DNA of 64,000 bases from Cryptomeria japonica (GCF_030272615.1 NC_081411.1:37328640-37392639); one strand, 5' to 3'; shown: positions 43,701 through 56,336, counted from the stretch's first letter. Notes: a model not told the origin generated them from the letters alone. Translations and numbers: made by a program.

Positions 43701-45779
43701 TCAGTGAGTAGAAGATAGGGTTAGGACCCCTAACTTACTAATGAGATATTCAAAAGTGTCCCTTGGTAGTGGCTTGGTGAAGATATCTGCTATTTGTTCC
43801 TTTGTGCTAACATACTCCAACACCACTTTCTTCTCTTGAGCTTCTTCTCTAAGATAATGATATTTGATAGATATGTGCTTTGTCTTAGAGTGCATAACAA
43901 GATTCTTTGAAATATTAATGGCACTAGTATTGTCACAGAATATAGTTACTGGCTCAGTAACTTTCTCATTTATACCTTCCAACAGTTGTTTGATCCATGC
44001 AATGTTGGTACAATTCAGTGCTGCAGCAAGGTATTCAGCTTCTGTTGTTGACTATGAAACACATCGTTGTTTCTTGCTAAGCCAACTCACTAGTCTTTCT
44101 CCTAAACAGAAAGCTCCTCCACTTGTGTTTTTTCTGTCATCAATGTTGCCTGCCCAATCAGCACCAGTATAAACTTTTAAATCAAAATCATTTCCTTTCT
44201 GATATACTAAGGCATAATCCTCAGTTCCTTTCAAGTATCTAAAAATTCTTTTGATTGCTGTCATGTGTGTTTCCTTAGGATCTGCAGAGAATCTTGCAAC
44301 TATACCTACTGCATGTGCTATGTCTGGTTTGTTGTGAACAACATATTGTAGCTTTCCAATCATGGATCAGTAAAGTGTCTCATCAACAGATGTAGATTCA
44401 TCATTCTTTGATAATTTATAGTTGGTAGTCATAGGAGTACTTACTGGTTTTGAATCCTCCATTCCAAATTTCTTCAAGATCTCCTTTATGTACTTGGATT
44501 GAGTAATGAAAATATCATTTTTCATTTGCAGTATCTGTAAACCTATAAAATACTCTATCTCACTGATTAATGACATCTCAAATTATTTTCTCATTTCATT
44601 TCCAAAGTTCTTAAATAAAGAGTCATTTCCACAAAATATAATATCATCAACAAATATGGCTGAGGTCAGTATTCTATTTTCATCATTCTTCATGTACATA
44701 TTGTTGTTCTCACTTGTCCTTATAAAACCAATCTTAATCAAATAAGATTGCAATCTTTCATACCATGCTCTAGGTGCTTGTTTCAAACCATATAAAGCTT
44801 TATTCAATTTACATACCTAATCTTTATTATTGTCTTCAACAAATCCTTTAGGTTGTTCAATAAAAACTTCTTCTTCTAATATTCCATTCAAAAATGCAGA
44901 TTTGACATCCATTTGATATACCTTGAAGTTCTTGAAAGTAGCATAGGCCAACAATGTTCTTACTCCTTCAAGTCTAGCAACAGGTGCAAAAGTTTCACCA
45001 TAATCAATTTCTTCTTCTTGAGCATAACCTTTGCAAAATAGTCTTGCTTTGTTTCGAATGACCTCTCCTTTTTCATTTAGCTTGTTTCTGAAAATCCACT
45101 TTGTACCAATTACATTTTTGTCCTTTGGTCTTGGAATTAGTGTCCATGTGTCATTCTTCTTGATTTGATCAATCTCTTCTGTCATAGCATTTATCCAATC
45201 TTCATTGTTAAATGCCTCTTTCACTATTCTCGGTTCAAATTCAAATATCAAGCATGTGTTTTGTCTTAGTTTATTCCTTGTCCTCACTGGATCATACTTA
45301 TCTCCTATAATCTGACTTGGTGCATGATGTCTTCTGACATACTTGGCTAATACAGGCTCGGTAGGCTCTGTATGATCTTCTTCATCACTCGGTAACTAGA
45401 TATTCTATTCATTTTCTTCAATAGTCTTCTCAGTAAGACTTCTTGGTTGAACATAGACAAATTCATCATAGTCTTCTAGTTCCTTGGAATTTCCTTCATC
45501 ATTTCTTTCTGCAAATTCATCAATTTTCACATTTGCACTTTCTACTATTTTGTCAGATGATTTGATCAGACATTTAAATGCTTTGCTTCTAGAAGAATAA
45601 CCTAGAAATGTTCCTTCTTCACTTTTCTGATCAAACTTGCCATTTCTATCATCTTTATGAACATAGCATCTACTTCCAAAGATTTTAAAATAACTAACAT
45701 TAGGTTTCTTATCATACCAGATTTCATATGGTGTCTTCAAAGTACCTTTCTTCATCTGACCCATCTTTGATAGCCACAT
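43701..45779 (-). pseudogene. copia integrase C-terminus, RT and RNase H of element E
   Basis: One frame of 693 codons with a few stops. The integrase end: LKTPYEIWYDKKPNVSYFKI, FGSRCYVHKDDRNGKFD and GTFLGYSSRSKAFKC. RT: WTLIPRPKDKNVIGTKWIFR, YGETFAPVARLEGVRTLLAY, QMDVKSAFLNGILEEEVFIE, LYGLKQAPRAWYERLQSYLI and AIFVDDIIFCGND (catalytic DD intact). RNase H: ADWAGNIDDRKNTSGGAFCL, SWLSKKQRCVS*STTEAEYL and HISIKYHYLREEAQEKKVVL, ending ADIFTKPLPRDTFEYLISKL. Stops replace conserved residues: KD*VCKL (Gln), LY*SMIGKL (Arg) and VS*STTEAEY (Gln), each one C-to-T change. One TAA near 44577 is the exception. Confidence 0.9.
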
Positions 45780-46839
45780 AAACTACTTCCTCTGTATATG
45801 TCTCATTTGATTTATCATCGTTAGATTCCTCATCAGCTATTAAGCATGTCTTTCTATCTCTTCTTCTGAAGTCTTGGTGTCCTCTGTAATGATTGTCTTT
45901 CTGTCTGTCATCTCGGTAATCTCTCTTTTCAGTAAAATCTTTGTCAAGACAGTTAGAAGCCATATGTCCTATCTTATCACAATTGAAACATTTCAAAGGT
46001 ATCTTTCCTTTATACTTACCTTTGCCTCTTGGTAACCTTTTGGCTAGTAGTGCTTCAAACTCTTCCTACTTTCTGATTTTCTCATACAATTTGTGTACTT
46101 CTTCCATGTTCTTCTGAAATCTTTCACTTGCTCCACTATGATCTCCTTCAGAGTACTTATACTTTCTTTCATTATAATCATTAGGTTCATCAAGATGAAA
46201 AGAACTAAATGCAGATTCAACTTTATTTACCGAAGATCCACTGTTATCCAAGTTACTTAACTCAAATGCATGTATCTTACCAATAGTAGCATCTAAAGAA
46301 ACTGGCATATTAGGTACATACCTTAATTCATTGATTGCAGAGACTCAGATTGCATAAGCCGGTAGAAGGGTTCTTAGCAACTTACTTGTTATATCCTTTT
46401 CTTCAATAGTTCCACCTGCTCCTTTGATTTGATTGACAATCTCCTTTAGTCTTGTACTGTACTAAGTTATGTTCTCACCTTCATTCATCCTCATAGATTC
46501 AAGTTGTCCTCTTAGACTATCTACTTTTGCCCTTTGAACATGTTCATCTCCTCCATATACTGATATGAGCTTATTCTACATTGCCTTTGCATAAAAGTAG
46601 CCTTCTAGATCATTAAACTCTGAATTGGTCAATGCAGATGTTATTTCAATCATTGCTTGAATATGGTCTTTCTTTGTCTTTATCTCTTCCATAGTCAATG
46701 GATACGTGCTTGGTGTAACAAAATAATTCTCTAGATAGTATATAGCATATTCTCCAACTCCTGATAAATGTAGCTTCATCATTTTCTGCCATGTAGAGAA
46801 ACTTAACTTCTTCAGCTTCGGTGCATCCCTCTTATACAT
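45724..46839 (-). pseudogene. copia gag of element E
   Basis: One frame from ATG 46839 (MYKRDAPKLKKLSFSTWQKM) with DHIQAMIEITSALTNSEFND, AKVDSLRGQLESMRMNEGEN and the zinc knuckle CFNCDKIGHMASNC near 45950-45990. Four stops (about 46573, 46462, 46356 and 46063), read as TAG/TGA in place of Gln or Arg (for example NIT*YSTRL). After VVYVAIKDGSDEE the frame runs into integrase sequence in another frame, so the protease and integrase core have been deleted at about 45745. Confidence 0.85.
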
Positions 46840-46889
46840 CTTTGGATCTTTAACTCAAGTACCTTTAAACTTTTCTTCCACAGTCCAAA

Positions 46890-46901
46890 GCTCTGATACC
46901 A
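46890..46901 (-). promoter_or_regulatory. primer binding site of element E (initiator Met tRNA)
   Basis: TGGTATCAGAGC on the minus strand, two bases from the LTR end at 46904. Confidence 0.9.
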
Positions 46902-46903
46902 AT

Positions 46904-48460
46904 TGATAGTTTTGATACTTAATATAAGTACAGATCCAATAGCCAACAAGATGAGAGGGGGGGGTGAATCATACAAACTTAATCTTCCATAAAAACATCA
47001 GATTCAACCTCGGTAACATATACTTCAGTAATATAACCAAAATTGTTAAACATGCAAACTCAGAAGCATATAAACATCATAAACCTCATAACACTAGATT
47101 TAACATGGAAACCCAAATAGGGAAAAACCACTGTGGCTTTTGGACCCACTAAGAAATATCCTCTTCTAGAGTATGCTCGGTTAAAAGAAAATCTTGTTAA
47201 AGATTACAAACACATTGCTAGATGTGACCCAGTTAAGGGATTTCCCTTAGATCTATTAGGATCTTCACCTTGTTAGAAGTGACCTTGTTAAAGGATTTCA
47301 AATGCTCAACCAGAATGTCACCTTTCTAGAGGGTTTTACAAATAAGACTATTAAGTCCACTCGGTTAATAGATTTTCTGTCACTTTCTCAAAATAACATT
47401 AATAAAATCTATTTGCAACTTCACATCTAAAATGCTAAAGCAGATTCCTATTTGTTCAATACAATCTAGACATAGAACTAATCTTGTCTATCTGCTGGGC
47501 TTCTATACTCTATTATTCTAACAAGTCTTCAAGCTTCTATGCTCTGTAATCACTATGTAGCATCCCTATGCATACACTTGCCAGCATACATTGTTTATCA
47601 ATAGTTTCCTATTTATAAACAATTAGGTAACCACTTAATCTCCTTGATCACTTTTCCCATGATCAATCATAGCCATCAGATCTTCGATCTTGTCAAGGTT
47701 CAATGCATCTTTCAATCTGAAAATGTTTTACCCCACCTTGGAACTTGCATACATTTCTTGGAAGTTATGCCAGGGTATTGCGGTTCAATCTGAGCTATAG
47801 ATCTTCATTTTGACTTTCCTTTGCCATAGATTCATTAACAAACTTCATGCACGACTCACCAATCATTTAATCAGTTCCAGCTCATCAGCTTCCTTCATTA
47901 AATAACGCATGCAAACATTTAATGCATTCTATTATAGCTCAGTTACAACTCGGTTACAACTCCGTTATAACTCAGTGAATACTAAACTTCACTCAACAGA
48001 CATTCCGCCTTCATTAACCGACAACGATAACCTTAGGGTTTACCGATTAGGTTCCTTAGGGTTTACCGACTAGGTTCTTTGCTTGATAACATAGTATAGT
48101 ATTAACCTTTGCAATTTACAACATATGTATGATGTTAAAACAATCTAAAACATCATGATCTCATCATTGCCTTACTCGGTACTAGTAGCCCATTGAATAC
48201 CTTATTCATCCCCTTATTCATCATATACTTTCCTGTGTCTTTTACCGACATCTTTATACTCTTTAAATCATACTTCTCAAGATATGTCAACATCATACTG
48301 AATTAAAAAATCAATTTCTTGACATCAATGACAAAATAATAATATCAAGATAGTAAACATCTTTAATCAGTTATATCCATAATCATCAACAACCTTCTCA
48401 ATATCCTTATTGAAATGCCAACAATCTTTCATTGTCTGTTATAATGCTATATTGCAAACA
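46904..48460 (-). repeat. element E LTR, upstream (5') copy
   Basis: Begins TGATAGTTTTGATAC and ends TATATTGCAAACA, then TATGT. Seven-G run plus TGAATCATAC at about 46957-46975. The double CCTTAGGGTTTACCGA unit is at about 48031-48075. A TATTTATAAAC TATA-like site lies at 47610-47620 but in + orientation; its role is unclear. Confidence 0.95.
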
Positions 48461-49160
48461 TATGTCCATTTTCTCTTGAGCTGGTACATCTCTCGGATAT
48501 CTATTGAACATTCGTCTCCATCGCTGTAAAAAGGCCATGAAAGGTTCACCATTCTTTTGTTTGATATTGCATAGATCTAGCATTGTTATCTCATTTCGTA
48601 TGTTGTAGGAGTATTATGAGATAAATTTGTTCACAAGTTCTTCAAAATATTTAATCCCACATGGTAATCTCTAAAACCATTTTATTGATTGTCTGCTTAA
48701 GCTTCTAGGAAAAAGATGCATCAGGTAAGTTTCATCGTGTGCAAACTCCATACTCATGGTGCAAAATTCACTAATTTGATCTTGAGGATTAGATTTCCCA
48801 TCATATTTATTGTATTTAGGGATTTCACAATGTTGTGGGAATGGTATCATGTTTATATTTTTATCAAAAGGATATTGACATGTATCCTCCAATAAATATT
48901 TCTTGGAACTTTTCCAGTCTGCATATTATGTATTTGTTGTTGCAAGTTTTACATTTGTTGAGTGAGAGTTAACAAAGGATTATCAATATAGATTCTCCTT
49001 GCATCCTCATAAGTTATGTTGTCACTATGCTCTATTCTTGCTTCATCTTGGTTCCTTGCATCACCATGGTCTCTTCTTGTTCCATCTCCTATTGTTTCCT
49101 CATGATTTACTCGATTTGCATCATCATCATTAGGATCATCAGTGTTTTGATTATTACTTA
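48461..49160 (-). pseudogene. element B gag, N-terminal part
   Basis: Minus strand: NQNTDDPNDDDANRVNHEET, RIYIDNPLLTLTQQM, then MIPFPQHCEIPKYNKYDGKS, NPQDQISEFCTMSMEFAHDE and LMHLFPRSLSRQSIKWF. After some stops comes FEELVNKFIS*YSYNIRNEI then WRRMFNRYPRDVPAQEKMDI. This is a Retrotrans_gag domain of Tat type. Element F interrupts it at 49161 upstream and copia E at 48460 downstream. Confidence 0.85.
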
Positions 49161-50079
49161 TGTTGGGATCCAAGAACACTAAGAGGAGGGGTGAATCAAT
49201 GTTCTATGAGTGAGATTAATTTTAACCTTATTAACAAAACCACTTGTTAACCGGTATGCATAAAAGCAAATAACAACAAGTGATAATAATGCATCCACAA
49301 ATTAAAACACCATAACATAGAGATTTATACATGGAAAACCTCAAAGAGGAAAAACCATGGTAGGATTGATGACCTGGACAATATCTATCCACTAGCCAAA
49401 TGAATAACTATTACACAAGGGGCTTGCACATGCAGGAAGGCACACTGCCTAGAGCACACTGCTCATGACAAAGGAGCCTCACTGACTACTGATCCAAAAT
49501 ACTATATTACAAATAAAATCTAAACTCGGTAAGTGCATCTACTATGCTAGATGAGTTTCAGTTGAACCATAGACTATACCCATTTACATTATTTCCTTCC
49601 TTGTAGGTAACTTAGATTGCTTCCCAATTGTCTTGACAAATAACCAAGACCAACTACAGATCAATACATTCGCATTCTGTCGATCAAGATTTTGTTTGCA
49701 TAACATCACATAACCTATCACATCAATATCTCTTAAAATGACCTAACCCAACTGACTTATATACCCTTTTACATGCATAAACATAAATGCCTTATGTCAG
49801 CTTAGAATCATATTATAAATTATTTACATGTCGACCTAGACAGAAATAAAAACATTAATCTTCATGACCGATGTCGCTGATTGTTTCTGCTTTATCCTGT
49901 CGGATCAATCACCTATGTTGGCCTTCGAATACTGGTTCCAAGTTTGTTGGTTTACATGCCTATTGGTTCCCTGAATGCTGGTGATATGAATGTTGGCTAC
50001 CTTGATTACCGAATCTTCCATGAAGTGTGTTTCCATCAATGATAGCACCTAGAACTCAAATGAGTGTCAATTGCCAACA
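49161..50079 (-). repeat. element F LTR, downstream (3') copy
   Basis: 919 bp from TGTTGGGATCCAAGAACACT to GTCAATTGCCAACA. It carries the AGAGGAGGGGTGAATCA signature near its left end, as in C and E. Its first 530 bp match 56351-56847. Confidence 0.9.
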
Positions 50080-50096
50080 ATCTCCCCCTTTGGCAT
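50080..50096 (-). promoter_or_regulatory. polypurine tract of element F
   Basis: ATCTCCCCCTTTGGCAT directly after the LTR, with TGATGGCAACACTCATG continuing as in element C. Confidence 0.85.
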
Positions 50097-50359
50097 TGAT
50101 GGCAACACTCATGTGAAAAGTGGGTCATTGAAGTGTTGTTTCGGTTCTTGTCCAAAATCTGATCTCCTAAAACTGGTCTCAGAAGGCTTCTCCTCCTGAG
50201 CTATACATTACTTCTTATGTTCGTTAACATTTTTCACATCCAACCTCTTCTCCTTTGACAACAATGCCAAACTCGGGGTAAAGAATAACAAATGAAAGAA
50301 AATCTATACAAAATAGTGGAGTCAAAATTGTGAATACCGGATCTAGATGTACTTGAAAA

Positions 50360-53300
50360 TATCTAGATAAGAACCCTTCAAAAATGCCAAATAAGTGTCC
50401 CAGACAGATTTTAAAGTTTCTAAAATTGATACACCCATTTAGAATGTAAGCGTGCAATTGTTCTTCTATTAGGGTTACCAGTGTGGACATATTCATCTGT
50501 TCCATGCATTCTTCTTATGAAGTAACAAATTATTAAGATAGAGACTTACTAAGCCTCTTAATTCTCTGACTCGCTGGATTAACTTGTCCTTATCCTTCTC
50601 CAAGGCTCAAATTTCTGACTCTAACAACAAAATTTGACCATTAACAGTGTTGGTCAATGACTCAGTAGCATCAAAACTGACTACAATTTGTTCTATCTTG
50701 TCCTTATCCTCCTTAATTTTATTGTCTGGATCCGTTATTAGTTTTATTGTGTTAGTGCAAAACTGGTATATATGACGATTGTTGGCATTTTTGATGTTTA
50801 TGATGTGATTGTCATTGATGGACACACACTTGCATTGAGATCTCCTTTATATGTATGAGTTAGTGCTCAACTGGTATGTTGTATTGTAGTCTTTAGACTA
50901 TTGGTGTTTTGCAGAATGTGTTTACCAGTCTGAAGTGGCATGTCAACCCCAAGTGGTTCGTGGATCCCAAGCGGTACGAGGGATTAAAGTAGCATAACAC
51001 ATTTTTACTAGTCTTCATTTTTGTCAAACCAGCAACCAATATTTTGTATGAATCAATAATACTCTGTGATGAGTTACCAACCGACATTCTATGATGAGTT
51101 ACCTTCCACCGATTGTTTGATGGTGCTGACACTCTGGCGGTGTTTTTTGTGTCATGTTACCGAGTATGTCTAGGTTCATTGAACCTAGGGAATTGGATTG
51201 TAAACCTATTGGACCGACATGAAATCAGATTCTTTTAAAAAGACATCATGTCTAGGGTTTTAGGTTGTTAAGGTTTTTATGTTGTTGCTAGAGTTTAAGG
51301 TGGTAGATGAGTTTTTGTGAGAGCGATCTTATCTGTGAAGATCGAGTCTGTGAGGTGTAACAAAGTGAGATTTATTGAAGAATGAAGTAATGCTGAAATG
51401 CATTAGCTATGAGTTATAGTGGATCTAACCAAGCAATCTATGCTATCTACTAGAAAATATACTTGTTGATTACTCACATCTTTGACAAGTCTAAAGCGCT
51501 TAACCGGGTAGGCTTAGAGTAGCCTTTGTAAAATCCTCTAACAAGGTGGTTCACCTCTGTGAATCTAAAATCCTCTAGCAAGGTATTCCTTGATTGGACT
51601 TATCTCCTAACAAAGATTGAGATTCCTAACAAGATCTGTTCTGGTAAAGAACATTGCATGACCTTAACCAATCTGGTTCCTATTTTGTAGATAGTTACTT
51701 GTGAGTTTCATCTCACTGTAGTTTTCTCCCATTTGGGTTTCCACATCAAATATCTTGTGTTATGGTGGTATTGCTTCTGTGGGTGGATGTCTTATTTGCA
51801 TTTTGGTTTGCATGTGTGTTGACCAGTTTGTCTGTTAAACTATTTTACCAGTTTATCACTAGACTATTTAAGAGTTTGAGTACAGTGTTTTTCGGTATCC
51901 TAATTCACCCCCCTCTTAGTATTTATCAACTACATTGGTGAAGTGCTTCATCAATCCTTGTTATTTCTTTTGTCAGCTTAGCTTTGTCTGATGTGATCAT
52001 ATTATAACAAGTGACCTTCCTAGTTGCATTGTATCTTTCCACCAACTACTAGTTTGACACTTGTTGAAGAGTTTTCTATTCTTTTGCAATGTGCTCAGTC
52101 AAACCTTTAAGCTTATTGGATGAACTAGTTTCTTGATTAACCTTGCATTTTGGTGCAAGATGCTGCAATTTACCGATATAGCTTGCTCAATAATCTATTT
52201 GTCTTCAGATCCTTCCTTCATTAACTTCTAAGTTGCAACAAACATTAACTCAAAACTACTCAACTGCTCTATGTTCTTCTCTTCAAAATGCCTAAAATAT
52301 ACTTGATCGGATGAGTCAAGCGCCAACAATGAATGACTATCCAAAATTTTGCTAGTATCTCCAACCTTTTGACTTGCACTGATGGTTTCACCACTTGTTG
52401 CAGTAACCGACTCAACCTTGACCTCTTTGATATGTACACTTGTTCCTGGAGGTTCCATGTCCTCATCTTTTTTATTAACTACCTCAATATCAGTAGCCTC
52501 TACATCTGGAATGATCTGTTCCAGTGTGACCTGCTCAACATGTACAACATCAATTGCTAATAAGTCTACCTCAACATTAGTTACAATTGGTTCATCTGGA
52601 GGAATGGCCTCAGTTATTTTCTATTCCAAGACTGGTGAAGGTTCACCTTAATATACCCTTCCCTTTAGCATCTACTAGGATGTTTGGAATGTTAGACTTA
52701 GGAGGGACTTTTGGTGATGTAAAGAAGTCAAGTTTATCAATAAAGAATTTCACCCGTGCCTTGTGGGTCTCCTTAACTATTTCATTTACTCTATCCACCA
52801 TAAGGCTTATATGTTGGTGTCTACTCTGAAAAAAAATTTATTTGCAAATTTGAGATACTGTTGCATCTCCTCTTTAGTGATAGCTCCACAAACAATCAAC
52901 AATTCATGAACCTTTATATGTTTATCTTCCTCAATAGTAGACAATCTTCTAGAATCTAATTTATTATACAACTTTGCTAGTATTTTCTTCTCTATCTCAA
53001 TTAAAGCTTTCTTATATATATCTAAGTATAAGAAAACTGATTCCTCAAGCTCCTTTTGTTCCTTATAATCCATATGTACATAATAATGTTCTATATTACT
53101 CAAAATTCCATCCTTAGTAATTTGATCAATTAATTCAACAATGGAAAGAGGAGGAATAACCTTAATACTTTTGTCAGATTCAAGAGCCACATCTCAATCT
53201 TCTTTCTTCTTCTTACTAAGAATGGAAGCTAACTCTTTTACCGGTTTCCTCTTCTTTGTAGGCTTCCTCTCCTTCAAAGGTTTCTTTGGGGTTTCCAGAG

Positions 53301-54768
53301 GTGTGACCTTTTCTTTCTGTTGTTTCCCTTCCTTAGGCTTCTTCCTCTGAATCCTTATGTAAGTCTTAGGAATCTTGGGGAGCTCATATTCAGTCTCAGA
53401 TCCTGAAGCAATAGGGGAAATAAAGGTTTTTGGTTGCTTTCTTTTCATCACACCCTTGCTGGTTGCTGCTGTCAATGAGGTCTGAACTGCTACCAAAGAA
53501 GATGACTTTGCTAATCCAATGATCTATTTGATTTTAGTGGACATCTTTTGGACAACTTTTCCTACCTTCTTTATTTGTCCCTCCCTTTTCTTCTTGCTAG
53601 AACCTATCTACACCTCTAATTCCTTTTGCTTTGTTGTACCAATAGTCTTTTCTTTTTCATCAACCGAAGCATCAATAAGCATCTTGGCATATAAGTCCAA
53701 GATCTGTGCATCAACTTCATAGCCCATCTCAGTTACCCATATCATTCTAGGTTGCACCACCTCCATTAGAGTTTCATCCTTTTTAACCATAAATAAAATA
53801 TCAGTAGAATACTTATCCACAATATGTTTTGGTACTCTTTCCCTTTGTTTCATTGCCTTCTGGAAAGCCTTGAAATAACCCCATAAAATGTTGTCTCTGT
53901 CTTTTCCTCAGTTTCTCAAGGCATCCTTGATTTGCTTCCCTATAGGAATGTCAAAGACCCATTGCCTCTTGCCAGATTTTGGGGTGTCATTAAGAAAGAA
54001 AAGCATCAAACAAACAAGAAGATTACCATACCAGAATACACCTTTCTTTTCTCCCTTCAATTTCCCTAGATTTAAAATTAACTCATCACACATCCACTGA
54101 CATAGATCATATTTCTCATTCTCCTTAACCATCTTATGTGTATAGTAGATACAAGAACTAGAGATAGAGTTCAACTGGTTGGATTGAGTTACCTTGTACC
54201 CAATGATCATACTGGTAAATTTCACATCCTTGTCCTGGATATTGCTTACCCTCATTGATCAATTCTTGAAAGTGGCACGGGTTAACTTATTGAATTTGTT
54301 GTTCAAAATTATTCTTTTCCAGTGTCTGTCCAGCCTAGGGCAAACTAGTGATTGCACGAATAGCCTCCTTAGTAATCTTGTAAGGCCAGTCTAGCCACAT
54401 GAATTCGCCATTAACATGGCTCAACACATACTAAATTATTTCATCATCAAACTTAGGCATCTCCAAAATATCAATGAAACCCTAATCCTTCAAATTTCCA
54501 AATTCCAGTTTGATCGTGACATTCTTGTCCAATAATGTTGTCATATGCATGGTCTTGATCTCTGATGTTCCTGGTTCCTCCAAGGTGACGTGAATATATT
54601 CCCTGACATCCTAGACATAGTGTTGGGAACCCTTGAAAATACACTTACTGAATCATCGACCTTGGAAATTTGGGGATAGTTCTTAAAAAATGGGTGTGAA
54701 TGATCCTTAATGTCAGCTACAATAGGGGTTGCCACATCTATCAGAGCGGGAGTTGACATAGAAGCCAT
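50360..54768 (-). pseudogene. element F ORF2, large unrecognised protein (broken)
   Basis: From ATG 54768 (MASMSTPALIDVATPIVADI), interrupted by a solo LTR (50750-51932). Readable blocks in order: VTIKLEFGNLKD, FDDEII*YVLSHVNGEFMWL, DWPYKITKEAIRAIT, VKFTSMIIGYKVTQSNQLNS, SSCIYYTHKMVKENEKYDLC and FWYGNLLVCLMLFFLNDTPK. A basic Lys/Pro stretch follows at 53194-53496 (KPLKERKPTKKRKPVKELAS), then helical charged segments (52807-53190; 50590-50745). These match C ORF2 block for block. Several frame changes and stops. Function unknown. Confidence 0.7.
50750..51932 (+). mobile_element. solo copia-type LTR inside F ORF2
   Basis: Starts TGTTAGTGCAAAACTGG and ends CCCCCCTCTTAGTATTTATCAACTA. The flanks TATTG (50745-50749) and CATTG (51933-51937) form a 5-bp duplication with one difference. 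It carries CCTCTAACAAGGTGGTTCAC and similar units also seen in element E LTRs, and the mirror image of the G-run plus TGAAT signature. No internal region or second LTR, so it is a solo LTR, in + orientation. Confidence 0.7.
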
Positions 54769-55145
54769 TGCGATTGCAAAAAGATAGCTTAAACACCAAT
54801 AAAATACCTCACAAACTTTGCCAGTGAAAACCCTTTAACATTTGCTTTGAATGTATTGGAATTTTCTTGAAAATGATCTTAATCACCTTAGGTCACCTTA
54901 AACTCGCTCTGCTTTGCTCTGAGTGCTATGTGACAAAAAATGAACTTTTCCTTTTTATTTTGTGAAACCCTAATTTATTATTGACATAAATGCATGTCGC
55001 CATATCATACCGAATCTGGGATCCATTATTTCAGTTTCAGTTAACCATCAATCTAACTTCTCCAAAGTCTAAAACAAGCTTTCAGACCACTACCGGGGGT
55101 AATGAAATTTTTTTCATCATGTTACCTCTCCCTAAGGCTAATGCC

Positions 55146-56282
55146 TTAGTTACCAGATGAGTTTCCTATCGGTGCAGGAACATTCCGCTTTGCCGATTGA
55201 GTAACCAAGGTATTTTCTTTTTCCAATTGATCTTCAAACTTCCTAACCCACTGTTTAGCATGAGCTTGTTGGATTTCATCAACTTTTTTCTTTCCTTTCT
55301 ATTTATTTCCTACTAGTTTATTTTTTCTTTTGCAAAATTTAGCAATGTGTCCTATTTCATTGCATTCATAGAAAGTGACATTATTCTTCTAAATTTACTT
55401 ACTGTATCCTTGATCATTCCTTGACCTACATTGATTAGCCATATGTCCAAACTTTCCACATGCATGACATCTCACATTCATTCTACAATTTGTTGTCCTA
55501 TGACCATACTTTTTACAATTTGAACACTGACCAGGAACTAAATTATTATTTTGATTTGCTCTATTTCTGCATTGACTTGCTCTATGAACAAACTTATTGC
55601 AAACAAAGTATCTACCATTTAATTTATGTGCATTAGTTTGTCTTATCAGTGATTTCTAATTCGAGTTGACCTTGTGACTGGATGTGTCATCCTAATTTGT
55701 ACTACTATAGATTTCTCCATGCTTGAATCCAAGACCTCTAGAGTCTCCAGTGTCTCTTTGATCCTTCAATAATTCATCAAGCTTTGTAGAACTAGCCTTA
55801 AACTTGTCTTTGTATTCATTTGCAACATCCAAATATCCTGTTAGGATTGTCACCATTGTTTCCAACTCTTGCTCATTTTTTTGAGATTGCACCAATTCAG
55901 TTCTCAACACATCATTCTCATGAGCCAACCTAATGCGTTCTTCAAATCTGTCTTGCAAAGATATTGGAATATTTTCTTCATTCTTCTTCTGGTCTTCAAT
56001 CTCCTTGGATATACTCATGGTTATGGCTTTCATTTCATTATTCATGACACCATTCTTCTGACTTAGCTTCTAAAATAGTTCCTTAAGTGCATTCTTTTCT
56101 TCATCATCCTGATTTTGTAAGAGTTCCTTCATTTTATCTTGAGCAGATAACAACCTCTCCTATAGGATAAGGATGAATTCCTTTGCAGAACTCGACTCAT
56201 CTTGTAGCTTCAAGTTCTTCAACCTTTCAGTATCATATTCTTCAAGTGCTACTTCAAGTTCTTTCTCTATACTCATCTCCAT
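55146..56282 (-). pseudogene. element F gag-like ORF with four CCHC-type knuckles
   Basis: From ATG 56282 (MEMSIEKELEVALEEYDTER) to TAA 55146. Long coiled-coil region (RIRLAHENDVLRTELVQSQK), then knuckles YFVCNKFVHRASQC, CSNCKKYGHRTTNC, CHACGKFGHMANQC and FYECNEIGHIAKFC. The last has lost its first Cys and the first knuckle has Tyr-Phe-Val before its remaining Cys. Same length, plan and spacing as the C ORF. Only a few stops. Confidence 0.75.
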
Positions 56283-56336
56283 GGATTATGGATTCAGGAT
56301 CTTCCTCGAGTTGTTAGACTTATTCTGAGGAACCAA

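Larger units (their letters stand above)
41687..48460 (-). mobile_element. Ty1/copia element E, internally deleted
   Basis: Two LTRs of about 1.56 kb (41687-43246, 46904-48460) with a perfect TATGT duplication (41682-41686, 48461-48465) in the gag of B. Minus strand: primer site, gag, C-terminal end of integrase, RT, RNase H, polypurine tract. The protease and most of the integrase are deleted between gag and the integrase C-terminus. It is the only element here with a near-complete copia RT-RNase H frame. Confidence 0.95.
11250..49160 (-). mobile_element. Tat-type gypsy element B, split by nested insertions
   Basis: Minus-strand pieces of one gypsy element lie in correct order from right to left: gag N-terminus, gag middle, gag C-terminus, protease, linker, RT, RNase H, integrase. 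Breaks are filled by E (41687-48460), the LINE (about 28787-41465), D (about 23323-27347) and C (14555-21614). Rejoining works at the C and E sites: VTYPEWV before C continues as SSIVPESK after it, and DVPAQEKMDI before E continues as FIENLTSKM after it. Its 5' part is lost to element F and the window edge. No B LTR is identified; the left end is uncertain. Confidence 0.8.
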
